The notes under the pieces: generated by a model
What the model saw: the letters and a program-made list of their open reading frames with translations, nothing else
What the model was told of the DNA's origin: nothing
Database searches by the model: none
Shown: piece after piece, positions 1-6,718 of the stretch
How positions within the stretch are numbered: position 1 is the first letter of the stretch
Layout of the letters: each line of letters starts with the position of its first letter
Position numbers and translations under genes: made by a program
Source: a virus
DNA: 46,659 bases
Reading direction: 5' to 3' (one strand)
Virus record (IMG/VR): IMGVR_UViG_3300047089_000368
Location: 1-46,659 of that record

Positions 1-50
1 TAATAAGCTTAATGTTTATTATATTATAACAGTCTTGTATAAAAACATCA

Positions 51-100
51 TTATAATATTAAATATCAGAATATAATATTAAATATCAGAATATAATATT
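51..100. repeat. 20-bp AT-rich tandem repeat, 2.5 copies
   Basis: The unit atataatattaaatatcaga occurs almost exactly at 51-70 and exactly at 71-90, and its first half recurs at 91-100. Only the first base differs between copies 1 and 2. The role is unknown; an AT-rich unwinding element or a regulatory spacer are possibilities. Confidence 0.75.
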
Positions 101-249
101 GTTTTACAGAGGTTTGATAATAAAAGCAACAAAAATATTTATAACATATGAGATTTTTTGATATAAGATATGTTAATTAAATCTACTTAATATGTTACAA
201 TTATACATTAAATAGATTTAATTACTTTCCAAAAGAATTTTTATGCAAT

Positions 250-281
250 ATTCCCGATATATTGAAACTATGATCGGGAAT
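250..281 (-). terminator. Hairpin downstream of the RHH-like gene
   Basis: ATTCCCGAT (250-258) and ATCGGGAAT (273-281) form a perfect 9-bp stem around a 14-base loop, 23 bases beyond the stop of the minus-strand gene. No strong U-run follows on the minus side, so termination is plausible rather than proven; an operator is the alternative. Confidence 0.45.
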
Positions 282-303
282 TGATTTTGTGGGTTAGTGT
301 GGA

Positions 304-819
304 TTAAAACGTATCAGCAAATGTTTTTTTATAATCTTCCATGGTACAAGTTGGATTTTTATATAACCATCCTCGCTCATGATCGGATAGTTTTTCATCA
401 AAAATATAAGCTGAAGATTTAACATGGGCAGGTTTAGCATCGTTGTCTAAACGTAATTGTATTCCTATTTTTTCTATTTCGAAGTATTCATCATAATTAT
501 CATTATAATTTTTATCATAGTTACCATCAGACTCATTAGTTTTAATATCGATATTATCAATTTTGTTTATATTATCTTTATCAATGTCAAGTGTATTATC
601 TATGTTTTTCTCACTTAATATAGTATCTTTTTTTATGATAGTAGAAAAACTATCAGGTTCTATGTGTAATATGCCATTACTTTTTATAAAATCGTTATGT
701 ATAAACAAATTTTCTATTAGACATTCTAGGTAATTGGTGACACTTCTTTTTTCTAATTTTGCATTAATTTTTATCTTATCATGAGTATGAGTTGGTATAA
801 ATGTTGTTTTTTTAGGCAT
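304..819 (-). CDS. Ribbon-helix-helix-like DNA-binding protein
   Basis: 171 residues. Residues about 14-40 (KIKINAKLEKRSVTNYLECL and the following helix) resemble a ribbon-helix-helix fold: a short basic strand, then a helix with the S-x-T-x-Y-L pattern and a second helix ending near IENL. The middle (about 75-115) is low-complexity, rich in Asp, Asn, Ile and Lys, and probably disordered. The C-terminus is unrecognised. The start is fixed by an AAAGGAAT ribosome site 8 bases upstream. A promoter-like element at 863-892 carries a GTTACCG site in its spacer and many more such sites lie behind it, so autoregulation or binding to that array is inferred. A plasmid- or phage-type copy-control or repressor protein is likely; the exact family is not established. 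Confidence 0.6.
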   Translation of the reverse strand: MPKKTTFIPTHTHDKIKINAKLEKRSVTNYLECLIENLFIHNDFIKSNGILHIEPDSFSTIIKKDTILSEKNIDNTLDIDKDNINKIDNIDIKTNESDGNYDKNYNDNYDEYFEIEKIGIQLRLDNDAKPAHVKSSAYIFDEKLSDHERGWLYKNPTCTMEDYKKTFADTF

Positions 820-862
820 AGTCGTAATTCCTTTCTTAAATTAATTACCAACATTGATAACA

Positions 863-892
863 ATAATACGGTAACATAGTAAAAATTATCAA
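863..892 (-). promoter_or_regulatory. Promoter-like element for the RHH-like gene, overlapping an operator-like site
   Basis: Read on the minus strand, TTGATA (887-892) and TATTAT (863-868) are separated by 18 bases. The spacer contains a GTTACCG site directly next to the -10, and a second site lies just upstream at 900-908. Occupation of the spacer site would block RNA polymerase, so this fits an autoregulated promoter. The fit to the sigma-70 consensus is seen; the regulation is inferred. Confidence 0.5.
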
Positions 893-1376
893 TATAAGTG
901 ACGGTAACTTTATATAAAATATTATCATATGTCAATATAAAATATTTTATATGTTGATATATGAGGTAATAGTGCTCAAAGCCTTGTACCAACAGACTTA
1001 CAACATGGTTTTTAAACATTTTTTGAACAATTTTATAGAAAAATAATTGGATATTTAGGTTACCGTAGTTACCGTCTTTTTATAGACGGTAACCCAGACG
1101 GTAACCTATTCAAGCTTGCAGGACTAATATGTTTCCAGGACATAGGTTACTGTAGTTACCGTCTTTTCTTTATTATATAAGAAAAAAAAGTTTGAAGAAA
1201 TTAAAAAGATTAAAATTAAAATTGCGCGTGTAGCACGTAGGATTAGATGGTAACTACGGTAACCTTATGCTCTGTCGCCCTGAAAATATCAGAGGTGGAG
1301 ATGCGTTACCGTCTAGGTGACTGTGGTTACCGTCTATGCTGTGTCTCTGTTAGAAATCAGGCTAGAGACGGTAACC
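868..1376. repeat. GTTACCGTC iteron/operator array
   Basis: The core GGTTACCGTC, or its complement GACGGTAACC, appears about eleven times with few mismatches. Positions include 869-875, 900-908, 1058-1076 (two tandem cores 9 bp apart), 1085-1094, 1097-1106, 1145-1163 (tandem), 1246-1264 (tandem, inverted), 1303-1313, 1316-1334 (degenerate tandem) and 1367-1376. The cores at 1068-1076 and 1085-1093 also form an inverted repeat. Such arrays are typical of replication iterons or multi-site operators; the adjacent RHH-like gene is the obvious candidate binder. Confidence 0.8.
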
Positions 1377-1403
1377 CCCTTTGAGGGAAATATCATGTAA
1401 CAG

Positions 1404-1470
1404 CTTCAGACTCCTTGGAAAACCCTGAAGTCTGCGTGGTTGCAGGTGATAGGGACAAAACCCACAACCA
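1404..1470 (+). other. Paired hairpins with an alternative fold
   Basis: CAGACT (1407-1412) can pair with AGTCTG (1429-1434), while the overlapping CTTCAG (1404-1409) can pair with CTGAAG (1425-1430); the two are mutually exclusive. Next, TGGTTG (1437-1442) pairs with CAACCA (1465-1470) around an inner GGG/CCC hairpin (1452-1454 with 1461-1463). This suggests RNA structure, possibly switching, but it is a hand-made fold. Confidence 0.35.
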
Positions 1471-1547
1471 AATCGATGATAATTCAGTTGGAAAAAAATA
1501 TCAAGAACTTGTTTTGCAAAAAATACAGTGGAGAATTGCTATTGGAA

Positions 1548-1663
1548 CATAGTGCATTTGCATTTTAAGCTATGTTTTAGAAGGTTTTGATGTTTTTATA
1601 GGAAATCATACATTAATAGGTATAATCTTTCTAAAACATAGCTTAAAATGCAAATGCACTATG
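1548..1663. repeat. Perfect 35-bp inverted repeat
   Basis: Bases 1548-1582 and 1629-1663 are exact reverse complements over 35 bp, around a 46-base spacer. The left arm begins CATAGTGCATTTG and ends CTATGTTTTAGAA. Arms this long and perfect can form a cruciform or a stable RNA hairpin. Possible roles are an origin element, a recombination or resolution site, a small mobile element remnant or a long terminator. No transposase or target duplication is visible. Confidence 0.9.
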
Positions 1664-1689
1664 AATAGGAAATGTTGCAATATCCTATT
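1664..1689. repeat. 7-bp hairpin abutting the 35-bp inverted repeat
   Basis: AATAGGA (1664-1670) and TCCTATT (1683-1689) are perfect complements around 12 bases, immediately after the right arm of the large inverted repeat and overlapping the -35 of the next promoter-like element. It may separate transcription of the two parts. Confidence 0.5.
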
Positions 1690-1716
1690 GCTTTGTTATT
1701 TTATTTTGTGTATAAT
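1688..1716 (+). promoter_or_regulatory. Sigma-70-like promoter P1 in the non-coding region
   Basis: TTGCTT (1688-1693), a 17-base spacer and TATAAT (1711-1716). Directly downstream, AATTCG (1714-1719) can pair with CGAATT (1766-1771) and GATTAAAT (1728-1735) with ATTTAATC (1754-1761), giving a nested hairpin over about 58 bases. Confidence 0.5.
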
Positions 1717-1795
1717 TCGTAAACATAGATTAAATTGCAAATTAGTTGCTAAGATTTAATCATCGCGAATTCGTGTTGCTTTTTGTTTGTGTATA

Positions 1796-1864
1796 GTTCG
1801 TGGTGCGGTGGCTCTGTTTCCTTATGTGGAGTCCTTGCTATACCGGTTATGTGACGCTGCGAAC
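1796..1864 (+). ncRNA. Candidate small structured RNA, 69 nt
   Basis: The segment is closed by GTTCG (1796-1800) pairing with CGAAC (1860-1864), with inner GCG/CGC pairing, and is followed by the T/A-rich TATTTTAAAAAA. It lies between two promoter-like elements. It resembles a tRNA only in size; no T-loop or anticodon arm is visible. The 5' arm overlaps the TATAGT at 1792-1797, so a transcript would have to start further upstream, for example at P1. Confidence 0.25.
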
Positions 1865-1880
1865 TATTTTAAAAAATATG

Positions 1881-1908
1881 TTGTTTTTTGTTTTTATAAG
1901 CGTATAAT
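1881..1908 (+). promoter_or_regulatory. Sigma-70-like promoter P3 in the non-coding region
   Basis: TTGTTT (1881-1886), a 16-base spacer and TATAAT (1903-1908). It shares the extended string TGTTGYTYTTTGTTTT with the elements near 1775 and 2252. About 300 bases of non-coding sequence with short complementary segments follow. Confidence 0.45.
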
Positions 1909-2174
1909 ACATGGAATATATCCTGATTTTCAGTACTGCTCGTAAATTGCAGGTTATATGCATTGTTAATGATTTTCAGCAATGGAAATTGTAGGTTACA
2001 AGAGGCAAGAGCTTTATGTTTCTTTCGACAGTATCCCCTATTGGCAGTTATGGGTCCTAAGGAATTTAAGTGGTCGGTATACAGATTGTCTATCATTAAT
2101 TTGGTGGAGAACACCGCTTGTAGTGCATGGGTTCCGATTATTCGGTATTCACATTAACAATCGACAAACGTTTA

Positions 2175-2217
2175 TGGCTTCCGTGATATAGTTTTATAAA
2201 TTTCCTATCCGAAGCCA
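2175..2217 (+). other. Stem before the fourth promoter-like element
   Basis: TGGCTTC (2175-2181) pairs with GAAGCCA (2211-2217), followed by CCTAAAAATTTTATTG. It could end a transcript started at P3. The 29-base loop makes this a weak terminator call. Confidence 0.3.
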
Positions 2218-2252
2218 CCTAAAAATTTTATTGTTTAAGAAAAAAAAATATG

Positions 2253-2280
2253 TTGCTCTTTGTTTTGAGTTATGTATAAT
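2253..2280 (+). promoter_or_regulatory. Sigma-70-like promoter P4, likely for the terminase operon
   Basis: TTGCTC (2253-2258), a 16-base spacer and TATAAT (2275-2280), followed by TCG as at the two other TATARTTCG elements. It is the last promoter-like element before the terminase genes and would give a leader of about 235 bases. Confidence 0.5.
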
Positions 2281-2400
2281 TCGAATTGGCTGAGCTGCCT
2301 CGTTTGTAGTTTTGATATGTAGCTCATGCTTTTGGCTAGACTATTGTTTTTTATTCTCTCTCCAAGTTAGTTTTTGATAACAGTGTGGCCTTGAAAATAT

Positions 2401-2497
2401 CGTGGGGCATAGAAGCGTGTAAGCTAATCAGCTGGAAAAATTCCGGCACTCGTAGTGAGTCGGCTCTATGTCCTTATGCAATGGGGTCGACACCACG
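2401..2497 (+). ncRNA. Candidate multi-branched RNA leader of the terminase operon
   Basis: CGTGG (2401-2405) pairs with CCACG (2493-2497). Stacked on it, GGCATAGA (2406-2413) pairs with TCTATGTC (2465-2472). Inside lie AGCT-aatc-AGCT and a second hairpin (CCG-g-CACT-cgt-AGTG-agt-CGG, about 2442-2462). This nested arrangement ends 25 bases before the small-terminase start. A cis-acting leader, the 3' part of a longer structured RNA, or a packaging signal are all possible. Confidence 0.4.
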
Positions 2498-2522
2498 GGT
2501 TATGATGAGAATTTAAAATAAT

Positions 2523-2966
2523 ATGGCTACCGTAGCAAGAGTTTTTACAGAAGAAGAATGCATCAAACTGGAAGGTTTAGCTTCGTATTTAACGTTAAAT
2601 GATATTGCTGCTTATTTTGGTATGTCTATTGATACCATGGATAGCATTAGGGTAAGGCAGCCTGAAGTAGACCGCGCGTATAAAAAAGGTGTCGCAGATG
2701 TCAGGCGTCGTGTGGGATCGAAGCTTCTTAAATATATCGATGATCCAGAACTAAATCAAGTTAATTTAACAGCGACTATTTTCTATTTAAAGACAAAAGG
2801 TGGTTGGGTAGATTCAAGTAAATTTGTCGAAAAAGAAATAAATAAAGTAAGACAAGATTTAATCGATATTAGAATGATCGAAAGTCCAAAAGAGTTGATA
2901 AGTAAAATTGATAGAGCTGTATCCAATATAGATTTGTTGCTAAAAAAAGAATGTGCTCCATCCTAA
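2523..2966 (+). CDS. terS: Terminase small subunit
   Basis: 147 residues, likely the DNA-recognition subunit of the packaging motor. Residues about 20-50 form a helix-turn-helix (LTLNDIAAYFGMSIDTMDSI), followed by a helical region with VRRRVGSKLLKYI and the segment ATIFYLKTKGGW, a pattern common in phage small terminases. The final third is helical and charged. It sits directly upstream of, and overlaps by 14 bases, the large terminase, the classic arrangement. No strong ribosome site precedes the ATG; the candidate structured leader at 2401-2497 lies just upstream and could influence initiation. The assignment rests on the HTH and on position; the sequence is too short for certainty. Confidence 0.75.
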   Translation: MATVARVFTEEECIKLEGLASYLTLNDIAAYFGMSIDTMDSIRVRQPEVDRAYKKGVADVRRRVGSKLLKYIDDPELNQVNLTATIFYLKTKGGWVDSSKFVEKEINKVRQDLIDIRMIESPKELISKIDRAVSNIDLLLKKECAPS

Positions 2967-4560
2967 TTTTGATGATTTTACAAACACAGATTTAAAATCA
3001 TTACAACAAAATTTATTAAACATTAAATTACAAATTTTATCCCAACAAGCCGAAGCATCTTTACATGAATTTATAAAACAAGCCTGGTCACATGTAGAAG
3101 GCCAAACTCCATTTGTTGATAGTTGGCATATACAGGCAATTTCTGAACATTTGGAAGCATGCTTTCATCGTGATATCAAGAATCTCTTAATTAATATACC
3201 TCCCCGATCTAGCAAAACCAGCATAATTTCTATAGCATTTCCTGCATGGGTATGGTTACATAATCCTGAAGAAAAGTTTATGTATGCATCTTATGCCAAT
3301 TCATTAGCTGTTGAACATTCTCTTAAATGTAAAAGGGTAATTGAATCTTTTTGGTATCAAGAAAGATGGGGTCATATATATCAATTATCAAAAGATCAGA
3401 AGACCAAGAGTTTTTTTGATAATAACAAGACAGGATATCGTAATTCAACAAGTGTTGGTGCTTCTGCTACTGGAAAAGGAGCAAGTATTTTAATATGTGA
3501 CGATCCTAATCTGGTGGGTTCTAGTAAGGTAAAAAGAGATAGTACTAATAGTTGGTGGGATCAAGTATGGACAACGCGTTTAAATGATCCTAAGAAGGAT
3601 GTGCGTATTGTAGTTCAACAAAGAAGCAATGAAGGTGATATATCTGGTCATATTATTAATGGCGACTATAACAATGATTGGGTGAAACTCATTTTGCCTA
3701 TGAGGTTTGAAACTAAACGCAAGTCTCGAACTGTTGTATTGCCGTCGACTAATGGGCAAATATGGGAAGACCCTAGAACAATAGAGGGTGAGCTTCTTTG
3801 TGAAGAACGCATGCCTGTTAAAGAAGTTGCTAAATATGAAAAGGAATTAGGAGCATATGGATTTGCAGGTCAATATCAACAACGTCCTTCTCCTGAAGAT
3901 GGTGGAATAATTAAGAAATCTAGTTTTCAATGGTGGAAAAGTGCTACTCCACCTGATATTGAATATGTAGTTCAGTCTTGGGATACAGCATTAACTGCTA
4001 ATGAGATGTCAGCTTATTCTGCATGTACCACATGGGGAATATTTAGAGATCATAACTATATAGAAAATTTGATATTATTATCTCAATGGAGGGGAAGAGT
4101 TGAGTATCCTGAACTTAGAAGTAGGGTTAAAAGATTATATTTTGATTATCGTGATACTGGAAAAGAGCGCAATCCTAAATTTCAAGGAAGGTCAGTAGAT
4201 ATGTGTCTTATTGAAGCGAAAGCTTCTGGAGATTCCATAATACAGGATTTACGTGCAGGTGGGGTTATGGCTGTTCCTTTTATTCCTAATCACTATGGCG
4301 ATAAAATTGAAAGAGTACGCTTAATAACTACATTACTTGAGCGAGTATGGTTACCAGCAAGACCGCCAGCTTATGAATACTTATTGCCATTTGCAGATGA
4401 GTTCTTAGAATCGGTAGCTGCTTTTCCAAATGCAGAAAGTAGGGATTTGGTAGATACTATGACACAAGCATTATTGAAATTAAGAGAAGGTAGATTCTTA
4501 CTTAATCCTGATGATGATAGGCCAATTGGAGAAAGTAAAAAAGAAGTTAAAGTATATTAA
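2953..4560 (+). CDS. terL: Terminase large subunit (ATPase-nuclease)
   Basis: 535 residues; the motor that translocates DNA into the prohead and cuts it. The ATPase half shows a deviant Walker A, NIPPRSSKTS (81-90), and a Walker B, ILICDDP (179-185). The linker GQYQQRP (307-312) is typical of the family. The nuclease half shows SWDTA (Asp344), the second acidic residue in CLIEAKASGDS (Glu421) and a late acidic motif around RDLVDT. The length is normal. Translation probably starts at GTG 2953, overlapping the small subunit by 14 bases; no in-frame ATG gives a full N-terminus. An orphan methyltransferase follows 13 bases downstream. Confidence 0.95.
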   Translation: MLHPNFDDFTNTDLKSLQQNLLNIKLQILSQQAEASLHEFIKQAWSHVEGQTPFVDSWHIQAISEHLEACFHRDIKNLLINIPPRSSKTSIISIAFPAWVWLHNPEEKFMYASYANSLAVEHSLKCKRVIESFWYQERWGHIYQLSKDQKTKSFFDNNKTGYRNSTSVGASATGKGASILICDDPNLVGSSKVKRDSTNSWWDQVWTTRLNDPKKDVRIVVQQRSNEGDISGHIINGDYNNDWVKLILPMRFETKRKSRTVVLPSTNGQIWEDPRTIEGELLCEERMPVKEVAKYEKELGAYGFAGQYQQRPSPEDGGIIKKSSFQWWKSATPPDIEYVVQSWDTALTANEMSAYSACTTWGIFRDHNYIENLILLSQWRGRVEYPELRSRVKRLYFDYRDTGKERNPKFQGRSVDMCLIEAKASGDSIIQDLRAGGVMAVPFIPNHYGDKIERVRLITTLLERVWLPARPPAYEYLLPFADEFLESVAAFPNAESRDLVDTMTQALLKLREGRFLLNPDDDRPIGESKKEVKVY

Positions 4561-4573
4561 TTGAAAAATCTAT

Positions 4574-6085
4574 ATGTTAAGAGATGAATTAATATCACAA
4601 TTTAAAAACTTAAATGATGTTTTACGAAGTGAAGGATTAAGAGCAGGAATTGAAAGAGTTAGCGAATTTGTAAATATTCTATTTCTGAAATTACTAAGTG
4701 AAGATAGCCAAAAATCTTGGTGGAATTCTATCAAATCACAATCAAACGATGATATCATAGGCTATATAAATGGTTACGTTATAGAGCAAATACAAAATAA
4801 ATATGGCGGTGATGTTTTTACTGCTATTTCAATAAAAAATCCTCAAACACTTCGATATATTATTGATGCTATTGATCCATTAGTTTTATCAGACATAGAT
4901 ACAGATATTAAGGGAGATGTTTTTGAATATTTTTTAGAAAAGACGAGTTCGACAGAAAATGATTTAGGAGAATATTTTACTCCTAGGAATATTGTAACAG
5001 CTATAATTAATCTTGTTGATCCTAAATTTGAAGAATCAATTTATGATCCATTTTGTGGTACAGGAGGGTTACTAATAGAAGCTTTTAATTATATTAAAAA
5101 AGAGAATAAAGAGAGAATATTAAATAATTATAGGTTTTACGGTAGAGAAATAACCTCAACTGCCAGAATTGCAAAAATGAATATGATTTTGCATGGAGAC
5201 GGACATAGCGGAATACAACAAATTAACACGCTTACAAATCCGGATTATATTTTACCTAATGGAGAGATAAAAAAATTTGATGTGGTAGTTACCAATATGC
5301 CTTTTTCTCAAACTATCACAAGAAAAACAACGGAAAACGGCAAAATCAAAATAGAAAACGTTATATCACCTCTTTATTACAACGGCATTGCAAAAAATAA
5401 TGGTGATTCGGCTTGTGTTTTACACTGTCTTAGAGCTTTAAAAGAAGGTGGTAGAATGGCTTTAGTAGTGCCGGAGGGCTTTTTGTTTAGGAAAGATATT
5501 GCTAATGTTCGCAAATTTTTATTATCGAAAGCGAAATTACAAAGTGTTATTTCTTTGCCTCAGGGAACTTTTTTACCTTATACGGGTGTAAAAACAGATA
5601 TTCTTTACTTTACTGATGCTCACAAACCTAATAACCAAAAACATTACTGGTTTTTTGAAGCTAAAAATATAGGCGTTACTCTTGATAATCATAAAAGAAA
5701 AATTAAGGGAGATAACGATTTAAAGAAAATAGAAAGCTCTGATATCAAGAAGGTAGATAAAAAGCCGGATTTACAAGATAACATGCTTGAAATTGGTTTT
5801 GAGATTATAGATTTAGATAAGGTTAAGAATAATGATTACAATTTGGTTGGCAGTCTATATAAAGAAAGTAAAAATCAATCATCTTACGAAAAACAACAAA
5901 AAGTAGTAGAAGAATTAGATAGCTACCAAAAAATCATAGACGGAGCGAAACAAATTATAGATAACTGGAAACCAGCTATTAATTCTACTCTTCATATTCA
6001 GCAAGAAACAGAAAGAAAGATGATAGAATTACAAAAAGAACTTATTAAAACGTTTGAAGATAAAATCCTAAAGTATCAATTCTGA
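4574..6085 (+). CDS. hsdM: Orphan HsdM-type N6-adenine DNA methyltransferase
   Basis: 503 residues. The N-terminal helical domain (about 1-110) resembles HsdM_N. The catalytic domain carries LGEYFTPRNIV (about 131-141), SAM-binding motif I DPFCGTGG (158-165) and catalytic motif IV NMPF (241-244; Met where Pro is usual, as in some HsdM relatives). The last about 70 residues look coiled-coil. It likely transfers methyl from SAM to adenine in host or phage DNA. No HsdS or HsdR gene is present in the window, so it is an orphan, probably for anti-restriction, epigenetic control or partnership with host subunits. It sits right after the large terminase. Confidence 0.85.
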   Translation: MLRDELISQFKNLNDVLRSEGLRAGIERVSEFVNILFLKLLSEDSQKSWWNSIKSQSNDDIIGYINGYVIEQIQNKYGGDVFTAISIKNPQTLRYIIDAIDPLVLSDIDTDIKGDVFEYFLEKTSSTENDLGEYFTPRNIVTAIINLVDPKFEESIYDPFCGTGGLLIEAFNYIKKENKERILNNYRFYGREITSTARIAKMNMILHGDGHSGIQQINTLTNPDYILPNGEIKKFDVVVTNMPFSQTITRKTTENGKIKIENVISPLYYNGIAKNNGDSACVLHCLRALKEGGRMALVVPEGFLFRKDIANVRKFLLSKAKLQSVISLPQGTFLPYTGVKTDILYFTDAHKPNNQKHYWFFEAKNIGVTLDNHKRKIKGDNDLKKIESSDIKKVDKKPDLQDNMLEIGFEIIDLDKVKNNDYNLVGSLYKESKNQSSYEKQQKVVEELDSYQKIIDGAKQIIDNWKPAINSTLHIQQETERKMIELQKELIKTFEDKILKYQF

Positions 6086-6149
6086 ATATAATTAAATCAA
6101 TATTAAAATGAGTATTTACTTAAATATAATTTGATGATATACTTAATTT

Positions 6150-6221
6150 GGCCCCTTCGTCTAATGGTTAGGATATCAGATTTTCACTCTGAAAACATGG
6201 GTTCAATTCCCCTAGGGGTCA
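6150..6221 (+). tRNA. tRNA-Glu (UUC)
   Basis: A 72-base cloverleaf: acceptor arm GGCCCCT pairs with AGGGGTC plus discriminator A; anticodon loop TTTTCAC gives anticodon TTC; the T-loop GGTTCAATT is clear. The T-stem has one mismatch. CCA is not encoded. It lies between the methyltransferase and the small-gene chain. It could supply GAA decoding in an AT-rich genome or mark a past integration site, although no integrase is seen. Confidence 0.95.
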
Positions 6222-6253
6222 GTGTATAAGATTTTATAAATTGGAGAAAGAAT

Positions 6254-6715
6254 ATGACTACTAGTGAAAATTATATAATGGATTTGATAAATCAAATGGT
6301 TACAGCTAATAATGAGTTAGATAAAATAGCTGAGTCAGAAGAGGCATTAGTGATTGATTTTGAGGGAGCAAAGAGTGATTTTGAGGATGCAATTTCTTAT
6401 TTGAAAGATAGGTCTAGAGATGTAGAAAAACAAATAGCTACAACTAATAATGAATTAGATAAATTGATATTATCAGAGCATAAAAATAAAGCATTAGCTG
6501 TAGTTTTAGAGCAGTTGGTTCATCTTTTGAAAGATGAATCTGAAGGAGTGCGGTTGGCGACAATTGCTATCATAGGTCGTATAGCTTTTTATGATAATAT
6601 CCTTTTTAAATTATTTATGGGACCATTGAGTGCTATGTTGCAAGATAAAGCTAAGCGCGTAAGATGTGCAGCAATAGAGCTTATAGATCGTATGATTAAT
6701 GAGGAAGAGGAATAA
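6254..6715 (+). CDS. HEAT-repeat protein 1
   Basis: 153 residues. The first 80 residues are charged and helical and contain an internal echo (ATTNNELDKL resembles TANNELDKIA at 17-26), suggesting coiled coil. The last 70 residues form two HEAT-like helical hairpins (LEQLVHLLKDESEGVRLATI and LSAMLQDKAKRVRCAAIELI). HEAT repeats are protein-binding scaffolds; no enzymatic motif is seen. First gene of a chain of small plus-strand genes, 3 bases before the next. A ribosome site, GGAGAAAG, precedes the ATG. The partner is unknown. Confidence 0.7.
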   Translation: MTTSENYIMDLINQMVTANNELDKIAESEEALVIDFEGAKSDFEDAISYLKDRSRDVEKQIATTNNELDKLILSEHKNKALAVVLEQLVHLLKDESEGVRLATIAIIGRIAFYDNILFKLFMGPLSAMLQDKAKRVRCAAIELIDRMINEEEE

Positions 6716-6718
6716 ATA

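Larger units (their letters stand above)
1..303. other. Left-edge non-coding stretch
   Basis: No open reading frame with a credible start or ribosome site is visible in the first 303 bases. The stretch is extremely AT-rich. It holds a 20-bp tandem repeat near its left end and a hairpin just downstream of the stop of the minus-strand gene that follows, both listed separately. Nothing else is recognisable. Confidence 0.6.
820..2522. other. 1.7-kb non-coding regulatory / structured region
   Basis: No ORF here has a ribosome site plus recognisable protein-like composition; the few ORFs of 60-80 codons overlap each other on both strands. The left half (868-1376) carries repeated GTTACCGTC sites. 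The right half (1395-2500) holds a perfect 35-bp inverted repeat, several promoter-like elements and many nested complementary segments, and looks richer in G and C than neighbouring genes. The whole looks like an origin/operator region followed by one or more structured RNAs and the leader of the terminase operon. Listed sub-features give the details. Confidence 0.6.

Noticed and set aside
771-1019. 82-codon minus-strand ORF
   Set aside because: It overlaps the start of the RHH-like gene in another frame and runs through the operator-like sites; no ribosome site and an implausible Tyr/Leu-rich product.
1548-1663. Resemblance of the arm (GCTATGTTTTAG) to a type II CRISPR repeat or tracrRNA
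   Set aside because: Only two arms in inverted orientation, no spacer array and no cas gene; the match is short and AT-rich.
1776-1797. TTGCTT ... TATAGT as a promoter
   Set aside because: The spacing is only 10 bases, too short for sigma-70. It is kept only as part of the repeated module.
1796-1864. tRNA gene
   Set aside because: Closing stem and size fit, but there is no T-loop GTTCRA, no proper anticodon arm and the 5' arm overlaps a -10-like element.
1869-2191. Overlapping 60-80 codon ORFs on both strands
   Set aside because: Mutually overlapping, without ribosome sites, in a stretch that shows promoter-like elements and RNA-like pairing instead.
6150-6221. Attachment site for prophage integration
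   Set aside because: No integrase and no repeated tRNA fragment elsewhere in the window support it.
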